Source: JANQLU01 sp964434955 | Lineage (GTDB): Bacteria > Planctomycetota > Planctomycetia > Pirellulales > Pirellulaceae | NCBI GenBank assembly: GCA_964434955.1 | Contig: CAYSXI010000106.1 | Location: 1 to 18,005 of the forward strand | Length of the DNA: 18,005 bases | Direction: 5' to 3' | Part shown: positions 1-6,905 of the stretch, piece after piece | How the letters are laid out: each line of letters begins with the position of its first letter | How positions within the stretch are numbered: position 1 is the stretch's first letter | The notes under the pieces: model-generated | Told to the model about the DNA's origin: nothing | Database searches by the model: none | What the model saw: only the letters and a program-made list of their open reading frames with translations | Translations under genes and position numbers: made by a program

Positions 1-119
1 ATCATCACAATACAAGCACGAAGCGCCAGCGAGTGAATTACGCCAACGCCCGTTTTCTTCACGCGTACGAAAACGGGGCAACTTCCCAATCGCCCTTTGC
101 CCATCTTGATCCACCGGCG
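1..119. other. Non-coding left edge with a stem-loop
   Basis: No convincing gene is seen here. The stretch lies downstream of the minus-strand gene ending at position 120. It contains an inverted repeat, arms 49-57 and 69-77 (9 bp perfect, CCCGTTTTC against GAAAACGGG) around an 11-nt loop. Neither strand shows a T-run after the stem, so it is not a textbook intrinsic terminator, although it may still end or stabilise the transcript of the 120-578 gene. The same eight-base arms with the same spacing recur at 4540-4568. Confidence 0.5.
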
Positions 120-578
120 TCATTCCCCTTCGCCCTTTACGGACAAACGATCCTTCAAATAATCTTCGACACTTGGGGAATCGTTCAATACATGCTTTAC
201 CCAGGCGTGACGCTCGTGCACGATCACTTCCAGTTCCCAAACGCATGCCATCGGGCCCTCGGTTTCAACTTGCTCAAAGGACGTCGGGGTTTCGAGGTCC
301 GCCCGGAATAGTTGATGAAACAGTAGGTCATCGAGCCAATAATCGACCAACAGCCAGACGGCTTCTTCGCCGAGATGAACCGTCAAAAATGCGGCGGATT
401 CGACACCCTCTGGCAAGTTTGCGTTTGCCTTTGCATACTCGATGGCGTGTTCGACAAGACTTGTTTCATTCGTGAAGGCCTTGGAGAAAATCGCGTAAAC
501 TTTCGCCGGCCACCCGTTGATCACTTCGCGCTTCAAAAACGTGATTTTTCGAGGTCGATAAATGGGCTTGGAAATCAT
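120..578 (-). CDS. Hypothetical protein, ~152 aa
   Basis: I do not recognise this protein. It is a soluble, acidic protein of about 152 residues with no signal peptide or membrane helix. It is rich in aromatic residues in its middle and C-terminal half (for example AVWLLVDYWLDDLLFHQLF and CVWELEVIVHERHAWVKHVL), which suggests a compact globular fold. The start is uncertain: ATG at 578 gives overlap with the divergent lipoprotein gene starting at 562, a TTG at 587 is a slightly longer option, and no clear Shine-Dalgarno precedes either. It is kept as a gene because it is the longest well-composed frame in the first 560 bases and its protein-like composition is far better than that of the opposite-strand frames. 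Function unknown. Confidence 0.6.
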   Translation of the reverse strand: MISKPIYRPRKITFLKREVINGWPAKVYAIFSKAFTNETSLVEHAIEYAKANANLPEGVESAAFLTVHLGEEAVWLLVDYWLDDLLFHQLFRADLETPTSFEQVETEGPMACVWELEVIVHERHAWVKHVLNDSPSVEDYLKDRLSVKGEGE

Positions 579-1353
579 TGGGTTCAAAGGGAAAAAATTC
601 GTGGGTCGTTGTTGCTTGCTTATTCTATTGCTCCTGCTTCCTGCTTGCGAAGGGACAGACAGGTCGGCCAGCGGCCTGGCTCCCCAAGACCATTCGGGGA
701 ACAGTGCGCCTCAGACCCGACATTTTGACTTTGGACAATCGGCCACGCCGGAATCTTTGGAAAAAGTTTACGAGGAATTTTACCAGGCGGCCGCGATCGA
801 AGATGAATTCGCGCGGCAAACGACGACAAGCAAGTTTTGCTGCGATGAAACGGATCTCAAATTGATGTTTCCTGAAAAGGAGGAAATGTACAACTTGGTT
901 ATTGAGCTTTGTCGATTGGAAAACCTTCAATCACGAATGCGGTTTTTGCGCGGCGAGCAACTTCCTATTCGAAAAATCGAGGCCAGTGAGTTGCTTGAAA
1001 ATGCGGATTCGATGGAGGCCGAATGGTATGCAATTCTGGCAAAGTATGTACCTGACGGGACCCCGATGTACCAAGTCCGCATCGATTTTCTTCCCCGCGG
1101 TGCGCAAGTTAAGGCCCCAATTTTCTTTTTTCGCAATCGCTGGGTCATGATTCCGAATCCTGGAACAACTTTCGAGCTTGCCGATAAATGGGAGGCTGAG
1201 AAGGGCCGAATCCCCGAATACGAAAAAGACGCCAAGAATTTCCAGGCGTTGGCGCGAAAAGGGATTCAACGCGCCCTTCGAAAAAAGGCCGAGAATCAAG
1301 CCGTTACGAATGAGAAGAAAGAAGACGTCCCGAATCGTCGTTCCGAAAAATAG
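562..1353 (+). CDS. Putative lipoprotein, 263 aa
   Basis: The N-terminus reads as a lipoprotein signal peptide: basic residues GKK at 10-12 and R16, a leucine-rich core LLILLLLL, then LPAC with Cys29 as the candidate lipidated residue (Pro at -2 is unusual but tolerated). The mature part of about 235 residues is charged, with no further membrane helix and a Lys/Glu/Arg-rich tail, so a periplasmic, membrane-anchored protein is inferred. No domain is recognised. The ATG at 562 gives the better basic n-region but overlaps the divergent gene's start. An in-frame GTG at 601, preceded by AAAGGG at 586-591 with 9-nt spacing, is an alternative that removes the overlap. The next gene begins 26 bp downstream on the same strand, so co-transcription is possible. 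Confidence 0.75.
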   Translation: MGLEIIGFKGKKFVGRCCLLILLLLLPACEGTDRSASGLAPQDHSGNSAPQTRHFDFGQSATPESLEKVYEEFYQAAAIEDEFARQTTTSKFCCDETDLKLMFPEKEEMYNLVIELCRLENLQSRMRFLRGEQLPIRKIEASELLENADSMEAEWYAILAKYVPDGTPMYQVRIDFLPRGAQVKAPIFFFRNRWVMIPNPGTTFELADKWEAEKGRIPEYEKDAKNFQALARKGIQRALRKKAENQAVTNEKKEDVPNRRSEK

Positions 1354-1379
1354 TGTCCCACTTCATATTGATTTGAGCC

Positions 1380-2012
1380 ATGCAGCAGGCAATTGAGTTT
1401 AGCGCCGTGATATCCAGTGCCGTTTTTGGGGTGTTGCTTGCGCGTCGAAATGGAATGGATGTCGTTGGCGTATTCAGCATGGCCTTCGTGGTAGCGTTTG
1501 GCGGTGGAACGCTTCGCGATGTGTTGCTTGATCGGCATCCGCTGTTCTGGATTCAGAATGCGCACTACCCGGTAATCGTTTTTGCAATCGCCATCGTGAC
1601 GTCTTTTTTGCCTCGGCTGCCGAACAAAACGGAAAAACTCCTGGCGGTTCCCGATGCGCTTGGGTTGGGGCTGTTCAGTATTGCGGGTGCCGCGGCGGCC
1701 ATTGAGGCGGGCACTTCGCTTTTCATTGCTGCGCTGATGGGCGCCGTGACGGGTACATTTGGGGGCGTCATCGCGGATATCATTTGCAACCGCGTACCGA
1801 GTCTGTTCCGCCCTGCCCCCGTGTTTGCAACCTGTTCATTTTTCGGTTGCTGGATTTACTTTGGGTTCGACGCGATGGCTTGGTCAAAACCTTTTGCGGC
1901 CGTAATCGGCATCGGCGTGATCGTTGTCGCGAGGTTAATTGCCGTCTATCTCAAGCTTCAATTGCCGAACGTCGAAAAGACGCTCGGCGAATCAAAACAG
2001 AATCCTGAATGA
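1380..2012 (+). CDS. TRIC/UPF0126 family membrane protein
   Basis: This 210-residue integral membrane protein has the two-fold repeat of the UPF0126 (Pfam 'glycine transporter' / TRIC-like) family, whose members act as small-ion channels or small-solute transporters in the inner membrane. The first repeat carries the signature GGGTLRDVLLD (residues 41-51). The second has GTFGGVIADII (125-135), where the equivalent of Arg-Asp is Ala-Asp. Six to seven hydrophobic segments span roughly residues 5-20, 30-48, 62-78, 93-110, 114-135, 147-163 and 171-190. The length is normal for the family (about 200-215 aa). The start is the only good ATG before the first helix, with only a weak ribosome site. The substrate cannot be told from sequence. 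Confidence 0.85.
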   Translation: MQQAIEFSAVISSAVFGVLLARRNGMDVVGVFSMAFVVAFGGGTLRDVLLDRHPLFWIQNAHYPVIVFAIAIVTSFLPRLPNKTEKLLAVPDALGLGLFSIAGAAAAIEAGTSLFIAALMGAVTGTFGGVIADIICNRVPSLFRPAPVFATCSFFGCWIYFGFDAMAWSKPFAAVIGIGVIVVARLIAVYLKLQLPNVEKTLGESKQNPE

Positions 2013-2095
2013 AGAGCTTCAGGAATGGGGACCGACGTAAGTCAGCGGCCGTAAGTCAGCGGCCGTAAGTCAGCGATCGCGAGTCGCATGGGCGA
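2013..2095. other. Intergenic gap between convergent genes
   Basis: This gap separates the 3' ends of the TRIC-like gene (plus) and frr (minus). It holds the 14-bp tandem repeat described separately, a GCGATCGC palindrome at 2073-2080, and small stem-loops at each gene end: CCTGAA/TTCAGG (2004-2009 with 2018-2023) over the plus-strand stop codon and AGTCGC/GCGACT (2082-2087 with 2092-2097) over the frr stop codon. No T-run follows either stem, so no classical intrinsic terminator is claimed. Confidence 0.5.
2036..2077. repeat. 14-bp tandem repeat, three copies
   Basis: Three head-to-tail copies of CGTAAGTCAGCGGC lie at 2036-2049, 2050-2063 and 2064-2077. The third differs in its last two bases and runs into GCGATCGC. 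It lies entirely between the convergent ends of the TRIC-like gene and frr. A second 14-bp x 3 repeat with a GATCG core is present at 7586-7627. Confidence 0.9.
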
Positions 2096-2656
2096 CTAAT
2101 CTTCCATGACTTCTTTTTCACGGCTCTTGGCCATGTCGCTGGCCTGGTCCTCGTACTTCTTGGTCAGATCCTGAATTTCTTTTTTAACGTCATCACGCTG
2201 GTCCTCGCTGCACAGCTTGTCTTTTTCACATTGATCGGCAGCCTTATTGGAATCCCGACGAATGTTTCGAACCGAGACTTTCGCGTCTTCGGAAAGTTCC
2301 TTGATCCGTGAAACGAGTTTTTTCCGAACATCGGTTGAAAGGGGCGGAATATTGATCCGAACGACTCGGCCATCACTTTGGGGGTTGAAGCCCAAGTCGC
2401 TTCCCACGATTGCTTTTTCAATTTCCTTGATGCAACTGGCATCGTAAGGACGAATGACAATCTGAGTCGGTTCCGGTGCACCCACCGATGCGAGCTGTTT
2501 GATGGGGGTTGGCGAACCGTGGTAGTCAACTCGAAGCGAATCCACGAGACCTGGATTGGCCCGCCCCGTGCGAATACCGCTCAAGTTCTTTTTCAATACT
2601 TCGATCGCTTTTTCCATTCGTTCTTCAGCGTCAAAAAGTATTTCTTCAGGAGTCAT
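2096..2656 (-). CDS. frr: Ribosome recycling factor
   Basis: This 186-residue protein works with EF-G to split post-termination ribosomes into subunits. The whole length matches the family: the N-terminal helix with MEKAIEVLKKNLSGIRTGRA (residues 14-33), the domain II segment with YHGSPTPIKQLASVG and EPTQIVIRPYD, the hallmark INIPPLSTDVRKKLV, and the long C-terminal helices VSVRNIRRDSN and DQRDDVKKEIQDLTKKYEDQ. The ATG at 2656 is chosen over a longer frame reaching 2710 because it gives the family's usual length (about 185 aa) and has GAGG at 2665-2668 with 8-nt spacing. It is the last gene of the minus-strand translation block, 96 bp after pyrH and presumably co-transcribed with it. Confidence 0.97.
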   Translation of the reverse strand: MTPEEILFDAEERMEKAIEVLKKNLSGIRTGRANPGLVDSLRVDYHGSPTPIKQLASVGAPEPTQIVIRPYDASCIKEIEKAIVGSDLGFNPQSDGRVVRINIPPLSTDVRKKLVSRIKELSEDAKVSVRNIRRDSNKAADQCEKDKLCSEDQRDDVKKEIQDLTKKYEDQASDMAKSREKEVMED

Positions 2657-2752
2657 CGGTTTTTCCTCAATTCGAATCAATTGCGAGTAACCAGCAAGTT
2701 TCCAGGTCATCCCGCACGGGGTTGTTTTGTGGCTTTCGATTGTGCCGTTGTG

Positions 2753-3499
2753 TTATTCGGCGTTCACAAGGTTTTTACTACTGATGATCGTTCCGACTTT
2801 CTCGCCGCTGACGGCCTTTTGAATGTTGCCGGGTTTCTGGAAGTTGAAAACCATGATTGGCATTTCGTGTTCCATGCAGTGAGTGATCGCGGTCGAATCC
2901 ATGACTCGCAGGTTCTTTTCGCGAACCGTATTGTAATCGAGTGATTCGTAGAAGATTGCGTGCGGGTTCTTTTCGGGATCGTCGCTGTAGACACCATCAA
3001 CCCGTGTCGCCTTGAGAAGGATATCGGCCCCCAATTCCAGAGATCGGATTGCGGCGGCCGTGTCAGTCGTCACAAATGGGCCCCCGGTACCGGCTCCGAG
3101 AATAATGATTCGTCCCTTATTGAGGTGGTGATTGGCTCGTCGGCGAATATAGGGTTCGCAAACGTTGTCCATCGGGATGGCGCTCATCAGCCGCGTTTCA
3201 GCCCCGATATGTTCCAGGCCATCTTGAAGCGCGAGTCCATTGATGACGGTCGCCAGCATGCCCATGTAATGCGCTGTACCTTGCTGGATATTGGCATTGG
3301 CACTCTTGAACTGTCCGCCCCGGAGAATGTTTCCCCCGCCAATGACCACGGCAATCTGGCAACCCAGGTTCTGGGCTTCGCGAATCTGGGTCGCGATCTG
3401 GATGACCTCTTCCATGCTGATTCCGCGTTCGCCGGTCGCAGCAAAACTTTCGCCGGAGAGCTTCAACACAATTCGTTTGTACTTGGCGGAATCGGCCAT
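2753..3499 (-). CDS. pyrH: UMP kinase (uridylate kinase)
   Basis: This 248-residue cytoplasmic enzyme phosphorylates UMP to UDP with ATP in pyrimidine nucleotide synthesis. It belongs to the amino-acid-kinase fold family specific to bacteria. Visible signatures are the N-terminal phosphate-binding KRIVLKLSGESF (residues 8-19), VIGGGNILRGGQF (52-64), MGMLATVINGLALQDGLE, the UMP-binding GTGGPFVTTDTAAAIRSLELGAD, the nucleotide site KATRVDGVYSDDPEKNP and the C-terminal VMDSTAI and MVFNFQKPGNIQKA. The length is typical (about 240 aa). ATG 3499 has AAAGGA at 3505-3510. Its neighbours tsf upstream and frr downstream are the usual partners. A terminator stands between it and tsf, so it probably has its own promoter within 3500-3616, where I could not pick a convincing one. 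Confidence 0.97.
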   Translation of the reverse strand: MADSAKYKRIVLKLSGESFAATGERGISMEEVIQIATQIREAQNLGCQIAVVIGGGNILRGGQFKSANANIQQGTAHYMGMLATVINGLALQDGLEHIGAETRLMSAIPMDNVCEPYIRRRANHHLNKGRIIILGAGTGGPFVTTDTAAAIRSLELGADILLKATRVDGVYSDDPEKNPHAIFYESLDYNTVREKNLRVMDSTAITHCMEHEMPIMVFNFQKPGNIQKAVSGEKVGTIISSKNLVNAE

Positions 3500-3616
3500 G
3501 AAAATCCTTTCGAGTCGGCTTTGAATTCAACGTGAATCTTGTTGCGGCCCAAGCGGAAATGCAGGTGCGAGCACGCAAATGATTACCTCGGAAAGATTTT
3601 CGTTTCTTTCCGGGCA

Positions 3617-3643
3617 CAAAAAAAGCCCCATTTGCATGGGGCT
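3617..3643 (-). terminator. Intrinsic terminator after tsf
   Basis: On the minus strand a perfect 7-bp stem, AGCCCCA pairing with TGGGGCT (plus positions 3637-3643 and 3624-3630) around a 6-nt loop, is followed directly by a run of T (complement of the A-run at 3618-3624). It begins 13 bases after the tsf stop codon. This is a textbook rho-independent terminator for the rpsB-tsf transcript, and it separates it from pyrH-frr. Confidence 0.88.
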
Positions 3644-3656
3644 CGATTGGATCGGC

Positions 3657-4496
3657 TTAAGCGCCGGCGTCGGCACCGAGTTCCCAGTGAACGAATTCGT
3701 TGATTTTCATTCCCTGGCTTTCGGCAAATTTGCCAACCGTTTGGCTATCGTCTTTGACGAAAGGCTGCTCGAGCAAGACCTGCTCAGCGAAGAAGTTTCG
3801 CATTCGGCCTTCGACCATTTTGTCGACGATGTTTTCCGGCTTACCTTCTTTCAAGGCAGCTTCGCGAAGGATCTCTCGTTCCTTGGCCACAATGTCAGCG
3901 TCCAAGTCGTCTGTCGACAAAGCACTTGGTCGCATCGCGGCAACGTGCATGCTGATGTCCTTTGCGACGTCGTCGTTTCCGCCGTCGTAGCCGAGCAGGA
4001 CACCGGAAACGGTACCGGCGTTGTGGGTGTATCCACCGGTACCACCTTCCACCCGCTTCATCCGGCCAACGTTGAAAACTTCGCGAATTCGGTTGAACAA
4101 CTCATCTTTCTGTTCGCGAAGCGTAACGCCATCTTTGCTGGGTGAATTTTGGTCCAAAAGCTCTTCGGCGTTGGCGGCACCAGGTCCCGTTGCCAATTGC
4201 TGAGCAAGGTCGTTTGCCAGTTGGATGAATTCTTCATGGCCTGCAACGGGAGCACTTTCGCATTTCAATTCGACGATGGCGCCCGATGCATTGTCGGTGC
4301 CAACATAAAGGCCGAAACGTCCGAATGCGGTCTCGCGATCCGATCGTTTATCCAATACAGCTTGTCCCCGTTTTCGCAACAACTCAATTGCTTTGTCCTG
4401 ATCGCCATCGGCCTCGGCCAAAGCCGACTTGCAATCCATCAATGGCAAGCCGGTGCGCTCACGAAGCTTCTTTACATCGGCGGCTGAGATAGACAT
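3657..4496 (-). CDS. tsf: Translation elongation factor Ts
   Basis: This 279-residue protein is the guanine nucleotide exchange factor that recycles EF-Tu-GDP. The N-terminal UBA-like domain with VKKLRERTGLPLMDCKSAL (residues 8-26) carries the family signature, where the usual TGAGMMDCK appears as TGLPLMDCK. The linker AIELLRKRGQA, the core motif GRFGLYVGTDNASGAIVELKCESAPVA (split around residues 61-87) and the C-terminal ILREAALKEGKPENIVDKMVEG region (the coiled-coil-type insert) follow. The length matches the usual 270-300 aa. ATG 4496 has AGGAG (plus 4506-4510) at 9-nt spacing. It lies 92 bp after rpsB, with a stem-loop in the gap, and ends at a strong terminator. Confidence 0.97.
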   Translation of the reverse strand: MSISAADVKKLRERTGLPLMDCKSALAEADGDQDKAIELLRKRGQAVLDKRSDRETAFGRFGLYVGTDNASGAIVELKCESAPVAGHEEFIQLANDLAQQLATGPGAANAEELLDQNSPSKDGVTLREQKDELFNRIREVFNVGRMKRVEGGTGGYTHNAGTVSGVLLGYDGGNDDVAKDISMHVAAMRPSALSTDDLDADIVAKEREILREAALKEGKPENIVDKMVEGRMRNFFAEQVLLEQPFVKDDSQTVGKFAESQGMKINEFVHWELGADAGA

Positions 4497-4539
4497 CTTT
4501 CGAAACTCCTGAATCTAACTTTTCAAATATGTGTTCTGT

Positions 4540-4568
4540 CCCGTTTTGACAACAAAATTCAAAACGGG
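4540..4568. other. Stem-loop between rpsB and tsf
   Basis: A perfect 10-bp inverted repeat, CCCGTTTTGA at 4540-4549 and TCAAAACGGG at 4559-4568, encloses a 9-nt loop in the 92-bp rpsB-tsf gap. On the transcribed minus strand no T-run follows, so full termination is unlikely. It could act as an RNA processing site, a stabiliser of upstream mRNA, or a partial attenuator between the two genes, as known for this gene pair in other bacteria. The role here is inferred. Confidence 0.7.
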
Positions 4569-4588
4569 TTCGGATCGTTCAAACGTGA

Positions 4589-5365
4589 TTAAGCGCCAGC
4601 GGTTTCCGCATCGGCGTCTGCTTTGGCAGCGGCCTCTGCGGCTGCTGATTGACCGGAATCATCGCCCTCTTTCTTGGCGGAGACGTTTTTCGCACCCGCG
4701 ATCACGGCATCGGCCAAGTGCGAAAGAATCAAATCAATGGACCGGATCCCGTCGTCATTTCCTGGAATCGCCAAGTCAACGATGTCCGGATCGCAATTCG
4801 TATCGATCAACGAAACGGTCGTGATTCCCATGGCCTTCGCTTCACGAATGGCATTTTTTTCTTTGTTGGGATCAACGACGACCAGGCATTCGGGAAGGCG
4901 GTTCATGCGACGCAATCCATTAAGGTTGCGATACATCTTGCGGAATTCACGATTCAACGAAGATTGCATCTTCTTGGAGTAGGTGTGAATTTCCTCGCCA
5001 CTGCGAATCGACTCCAGTTCCTCCAAACGCGTCATTCGACTGCGAATCGTTCGGAAGTTGGTCATCGCACCACCGAGCCAACGTTCGCTAACAAATGGCA
5101 TGTTGCAGCGGTCCGCGTGTCGTTCAATCGAAGGACCCGCTTGACGTTTGGTGCCGACGAACAAGACGAGGCTACCGCCCGAAGCAACTTTGGCCAGGAA
5201 TTTTTTTGCGTGAAGAAGTCCGCGAACGGTTTCGCGAATGTCGATGATATGGATGCGGTTTTTCTTGCCGTAAATGTACGGCTGCATCTTCGGGTTCCAA
5301 CGGCTGCAACGGTGACCGTAGTGAACTCCGGCTTCGACCATGTCTTTGACAAGTTGATTTGCCAT
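4589..5365 (-). CDS. rpsB: 30S ribosomal protein S2
   Basis: This 258-residue component of the small ribosomal subunit opens with the S2 signature VKDMVEAGVHYGHRCSRWNPKMQPYIYG (residues 6-33), followed by KNRIHIIDIRET, LFVGTKRQA, the highly conserved ERWLGGAMTNFRTIR and the C-terminal VVVDPNKEKNAIREAKAMGI and DTNCDPDIVDLAIPGNDD motifs. The last ~35 residues form an Ala/Lys/Glu-rich low-complexity tail (ending AETAGA) beyond the conserved core, a common disordered extension. ATG 5365 has GGGAG (plus 5371-5375) at 5-nt spacing. It is the first gene of the rpsB-tsf unit, and its leader contains a hairpin that could serve autoregulation (inferred from other bacteria, where S2 represses its own operon). 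Confidence 0.97.
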   Translation of the reverse strand: MANQLVKDMVEAGVHYGHRCSRWNPKMQPYIYGKKNRIHIIDIRETVRGLLHAKKFLAKVASGGSLVLFVGTKRQAGPSIERHADRCNMPFVSERWLGGAMTNFRTIRSRMTRLEELESIRSGEEIHTYSKKMQSSLNREFRKMYRNLNGLRRMNRLPECLVVVDPNKEKNAIREAKAMGITTVSLIDTNCDPDIVDLAIPGNDDGIRSIDLILSHLADAVIAGAKNVSAKKEGDDSGQSAAAEAAAKADADAETAGA

Positions 5366-5482
5366 TTTTTTCTCCCAATGTCCCGGCGGATAAACAAGCT
5401 CGAAACCACTTCGAACCCGATTATTGGCACCCCTTGAGGCAGAGATGCGTACGGAAACACAGCTAATTGAAATGAAATACCT

Positions 5483-5497
5483 TGGCGAGAATCGCCA
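5483..5497 (-). promoter_or_regulatory. Hairpin in the rpsB 5' leader
   Basis: On the minus strand TGGCG pairs with CGCCA around a 5-nt loop, perfectly. It lies only a few bases downstream of where transcription should start from the candidate promoter, at the 5' end of a leader of about 135 nt. It could stabilise the mRNA or form part of an S2-binding leader structure. The function is inferred. Confidence 0.35.
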
Positions 5498-5509
5498 GAC
5501 AGACCATAT

Positions 5510-5538
5510 AAAATAAGGCTATCGGCAATTTCTTGCAA
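5510..5538 (-). promoter_or_regulatory. Candidate sigma70-type promoter for rpsB-tsf
   Basis: Read on the minus strand, TTGCAA (5538-5533) and TATTTT (5515-5510) are separated by exactly 17 bp, close to the -35/-10 consensus TTGACA/TATAAT. The expected start near 5503 would give a leader of about 135 nt before the rpsB ATG, a usual arrangement for ribosomal protein operons. Planctomycete housekeeping promoters are not well characterised, so confidence is moderate. Confidence 0.4.
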
Positions 5539-5694
5539 TGCTTAAAAGGCGATCCTCGTCGCTTCTTTCTTGCGGAATTGGGCCCGATTTGCCTCAATCG
5601 CCTGGGGCGGGTCAAATCCCGGTACAAGACGGTACGTGATTTGGTTTCCGATTTGGCTAGAATTCCAAGCCAAGACGGGGAGACTGGATGTCCA

Positions 5695-6867
5695 ATGTTC
5701 AAGAATATCAGCCATATTTTGGAATCTCGTCGGGTCCGGGGCGCGATATGTTTTGGCGCATTGGATACCGCGACGGGTATTTTGCGTAACGGGTCGGAAC
5801 AACGCATCCTTGCCTATGGGTTAGCTTTCGCCCAAACGCCGTCAGAGTTTTATGCTCTGGTCAGGTTTGACGAGTCGCAAATTCAGTTGCAACTCTGGCA
5901 CAAGTCGACGCTCCCGGAAATTGCCGCACGGCAAATTGCCGCTTTGGCGTTTGATTCCGACTTCGGTTTCGAGACTTCAGACTCTCGGCAGAAAATTGGA
6001 ATTGGGTTGGTGCAAATTGGAATACAGTTCCAATTGGCCGTCCATTCTCAAGCGGCGACCGCGGTCGTCGCTTGGAATTCCCAACAAGGGGCCGCTGAAA
6101 AGGGGCAGCTTCGAAACCATCTTGGGAATGAAGAAGATGAGGAGCGGCTCCTTCGAGCCATCGAGGCTGTATTGAGGCGGGATCGAAGCCAGTTGAACCA
6201 ATTGCCAGCATGCGATTCAACGCGCGTTGAGTTTGCCGATCAAGTCGAATTGAACCGATGCGATTTTGGCTTTATGGACGAACCGGCTGAAGGAACCGGG
6301 GTCGAACAGAGATTGCAACGTCGCGCTCAATTGGGCGACGACTTTCATTTGATCTCGGGCTCTTTTCAGCCACTTCATCGGGGCCATTTGGAGATGGCAG
6401 AATATCTTGAACGGTATCGTGGCGGCAACGCTGCGTTTGAATTATCGATCAACAATGCGGACAAGCCGCGTCTGGATCACATCGAATTGCGCAAGCGATC
6501 CACGCAGGAGTTTGGAAAACGCCCTCTGTTTGTCACCAGGTCGGCAAATTTCGTCGACAAGGCACAGCTTTTTCCAGGAACCAAGTTTGCGGTCGGCGCT
6601 GATACCATCGTCCGCGTCGCGATGCCGAAATATTATCAAGGCGGGGCATCCGAAATGATTTCCGCGATCAAAGAAATACGTCATCGGGGATGTGGCTTTG
6701 TGGTATTCGGGCGAATCCTGGGGCAAAAGTTCGCGACACTTAACCAATTGGAACTTCCGACCGAATTAGTTGAAATTTGCGAAATGATCGACGAAAATGA
6801 ATTCCGTTGCGATTTAAGTTCAACCTTTCTGCGAAAGCAGCGAATCGAAACTGACGATTCAAAATAA
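5695..6867 (+). CDS. Two-domain protein: CinA-like N-terminus, nucleotidylyltransferase C-terminus
   Basis: This 390-residue protein is predicted to be cytoplasmic. The C-terminal half (about residues 217-382) is a nucleotidylyltransferase of the HIGH superfamily (NMN adenylyltransferase/cytidylyltransferase type): GSFQPLHRGHL at 222-232 with the HxGH signature as HRGH, VGADT at 300-304, and the C-terminal SSTFLR at 375-380 resembling the ISSTxIR motif that binds nucleotide phosphates. Such enzymes join a nucleoside triphosphate to a phosphate substrate with loss of pyrophosphate. The substrate here is unknown. The N-terminal half (about 1-165) faintly resembles the CinA C-terminal (NMN deamidase-like) domain, with an ETSDSRQKIGIGLVQIG segment where CinA has its conserved glycine-rich strand and a DEERLLRAIEAVL closing helix. 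This is tentative, and the catalytic residues of CinA are not obvious. ATG 5695 is chosen because the domain begins there. GGGGAG lies 12 nt upstream. Confidence 0.75.
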   Translation: MFKNISHILESRRVRGAICFGALDTATGILRNGSEQRILAYGLAFAQTPSEFYALVRFDESQIQLQLWHKSTLPEIAARQIAALAFDSDFGFETSDSRQKIGIGLVQIGIQFQLAVHSQAATAVVAWNSQQGAAEKGQLRNHLGNEEDEERLLRAIEAVLRRDRSQLNQLPACDSTRVEFADQVELNRCDFGFMDEPAEGTGVEQRLQRRAQLGDDFHLISGSFQPLHRGHLEMAEYLERYRGGNAAFELSINNADKPRLDHIELRKRSTQEFGKRPLFVTRSANFVDKAQLFPGTKFAVGADTIVRVAMPKYYQGGASEMISAIKEIRHRGCGFVVFGRILGQKFATLNQLELPTELVEICEMIDENEFRCDLSSTFLRKQRIETDDSK

Positions 6868-6905
6868 GTCGTTGCTTGTTGCCCGTCTCCAAAACCAGGC
6901 TTGCC

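Larger units (their letters stand above)
5366..5694. other. Divergent intergenic region rpsB / nucleotidylyltransferase
   Basis: This 329-bp gap carries the rpsB leader and candidate promoter (listed separately) on the minus strand. On the plus strand the following gene's frame stays open back to a TTG at 5533, but the residues before the ATG at 5695 do not look like part of the domain. A TAGAAT hexamer at 5658-5663 could be a -10 box for the plus-strand gene, but no convincing -35 lies at the right distance. Confidence 0.45.

Noticed and set aside
2036..2077. CRISPR array
   Set aside because: The 14-bp units are adjacent with no unique spacers and only three copies, so this is a plain tandem repeat.
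2378..3535. Plus-strand frames opposite frr and pyrH
   Set aside because: They are antisense shadows. The minus-strand products match conserved families over their full lengths.
3579..4145. A 188-codon plus-strand frame opposite tsf
   Set aside because: It is antisense to tsf, crosses its terminator and encodes a sequence without recognisable features.
4540..4568. Intrinsic terminator between rpsB and tsf
   Set aside because: The stem is perfect but no T-run follows on the transcribed strand, so it is listed only as a stem-loop of uncertain role.
4649..5437. A 262-codon plus-strand open frame opposite rpsB
   Set aside because: It lies wholly antisense to the unmistakable rpsB and has no domain or signal. 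The long frame is a by-product of rpsB codon use.
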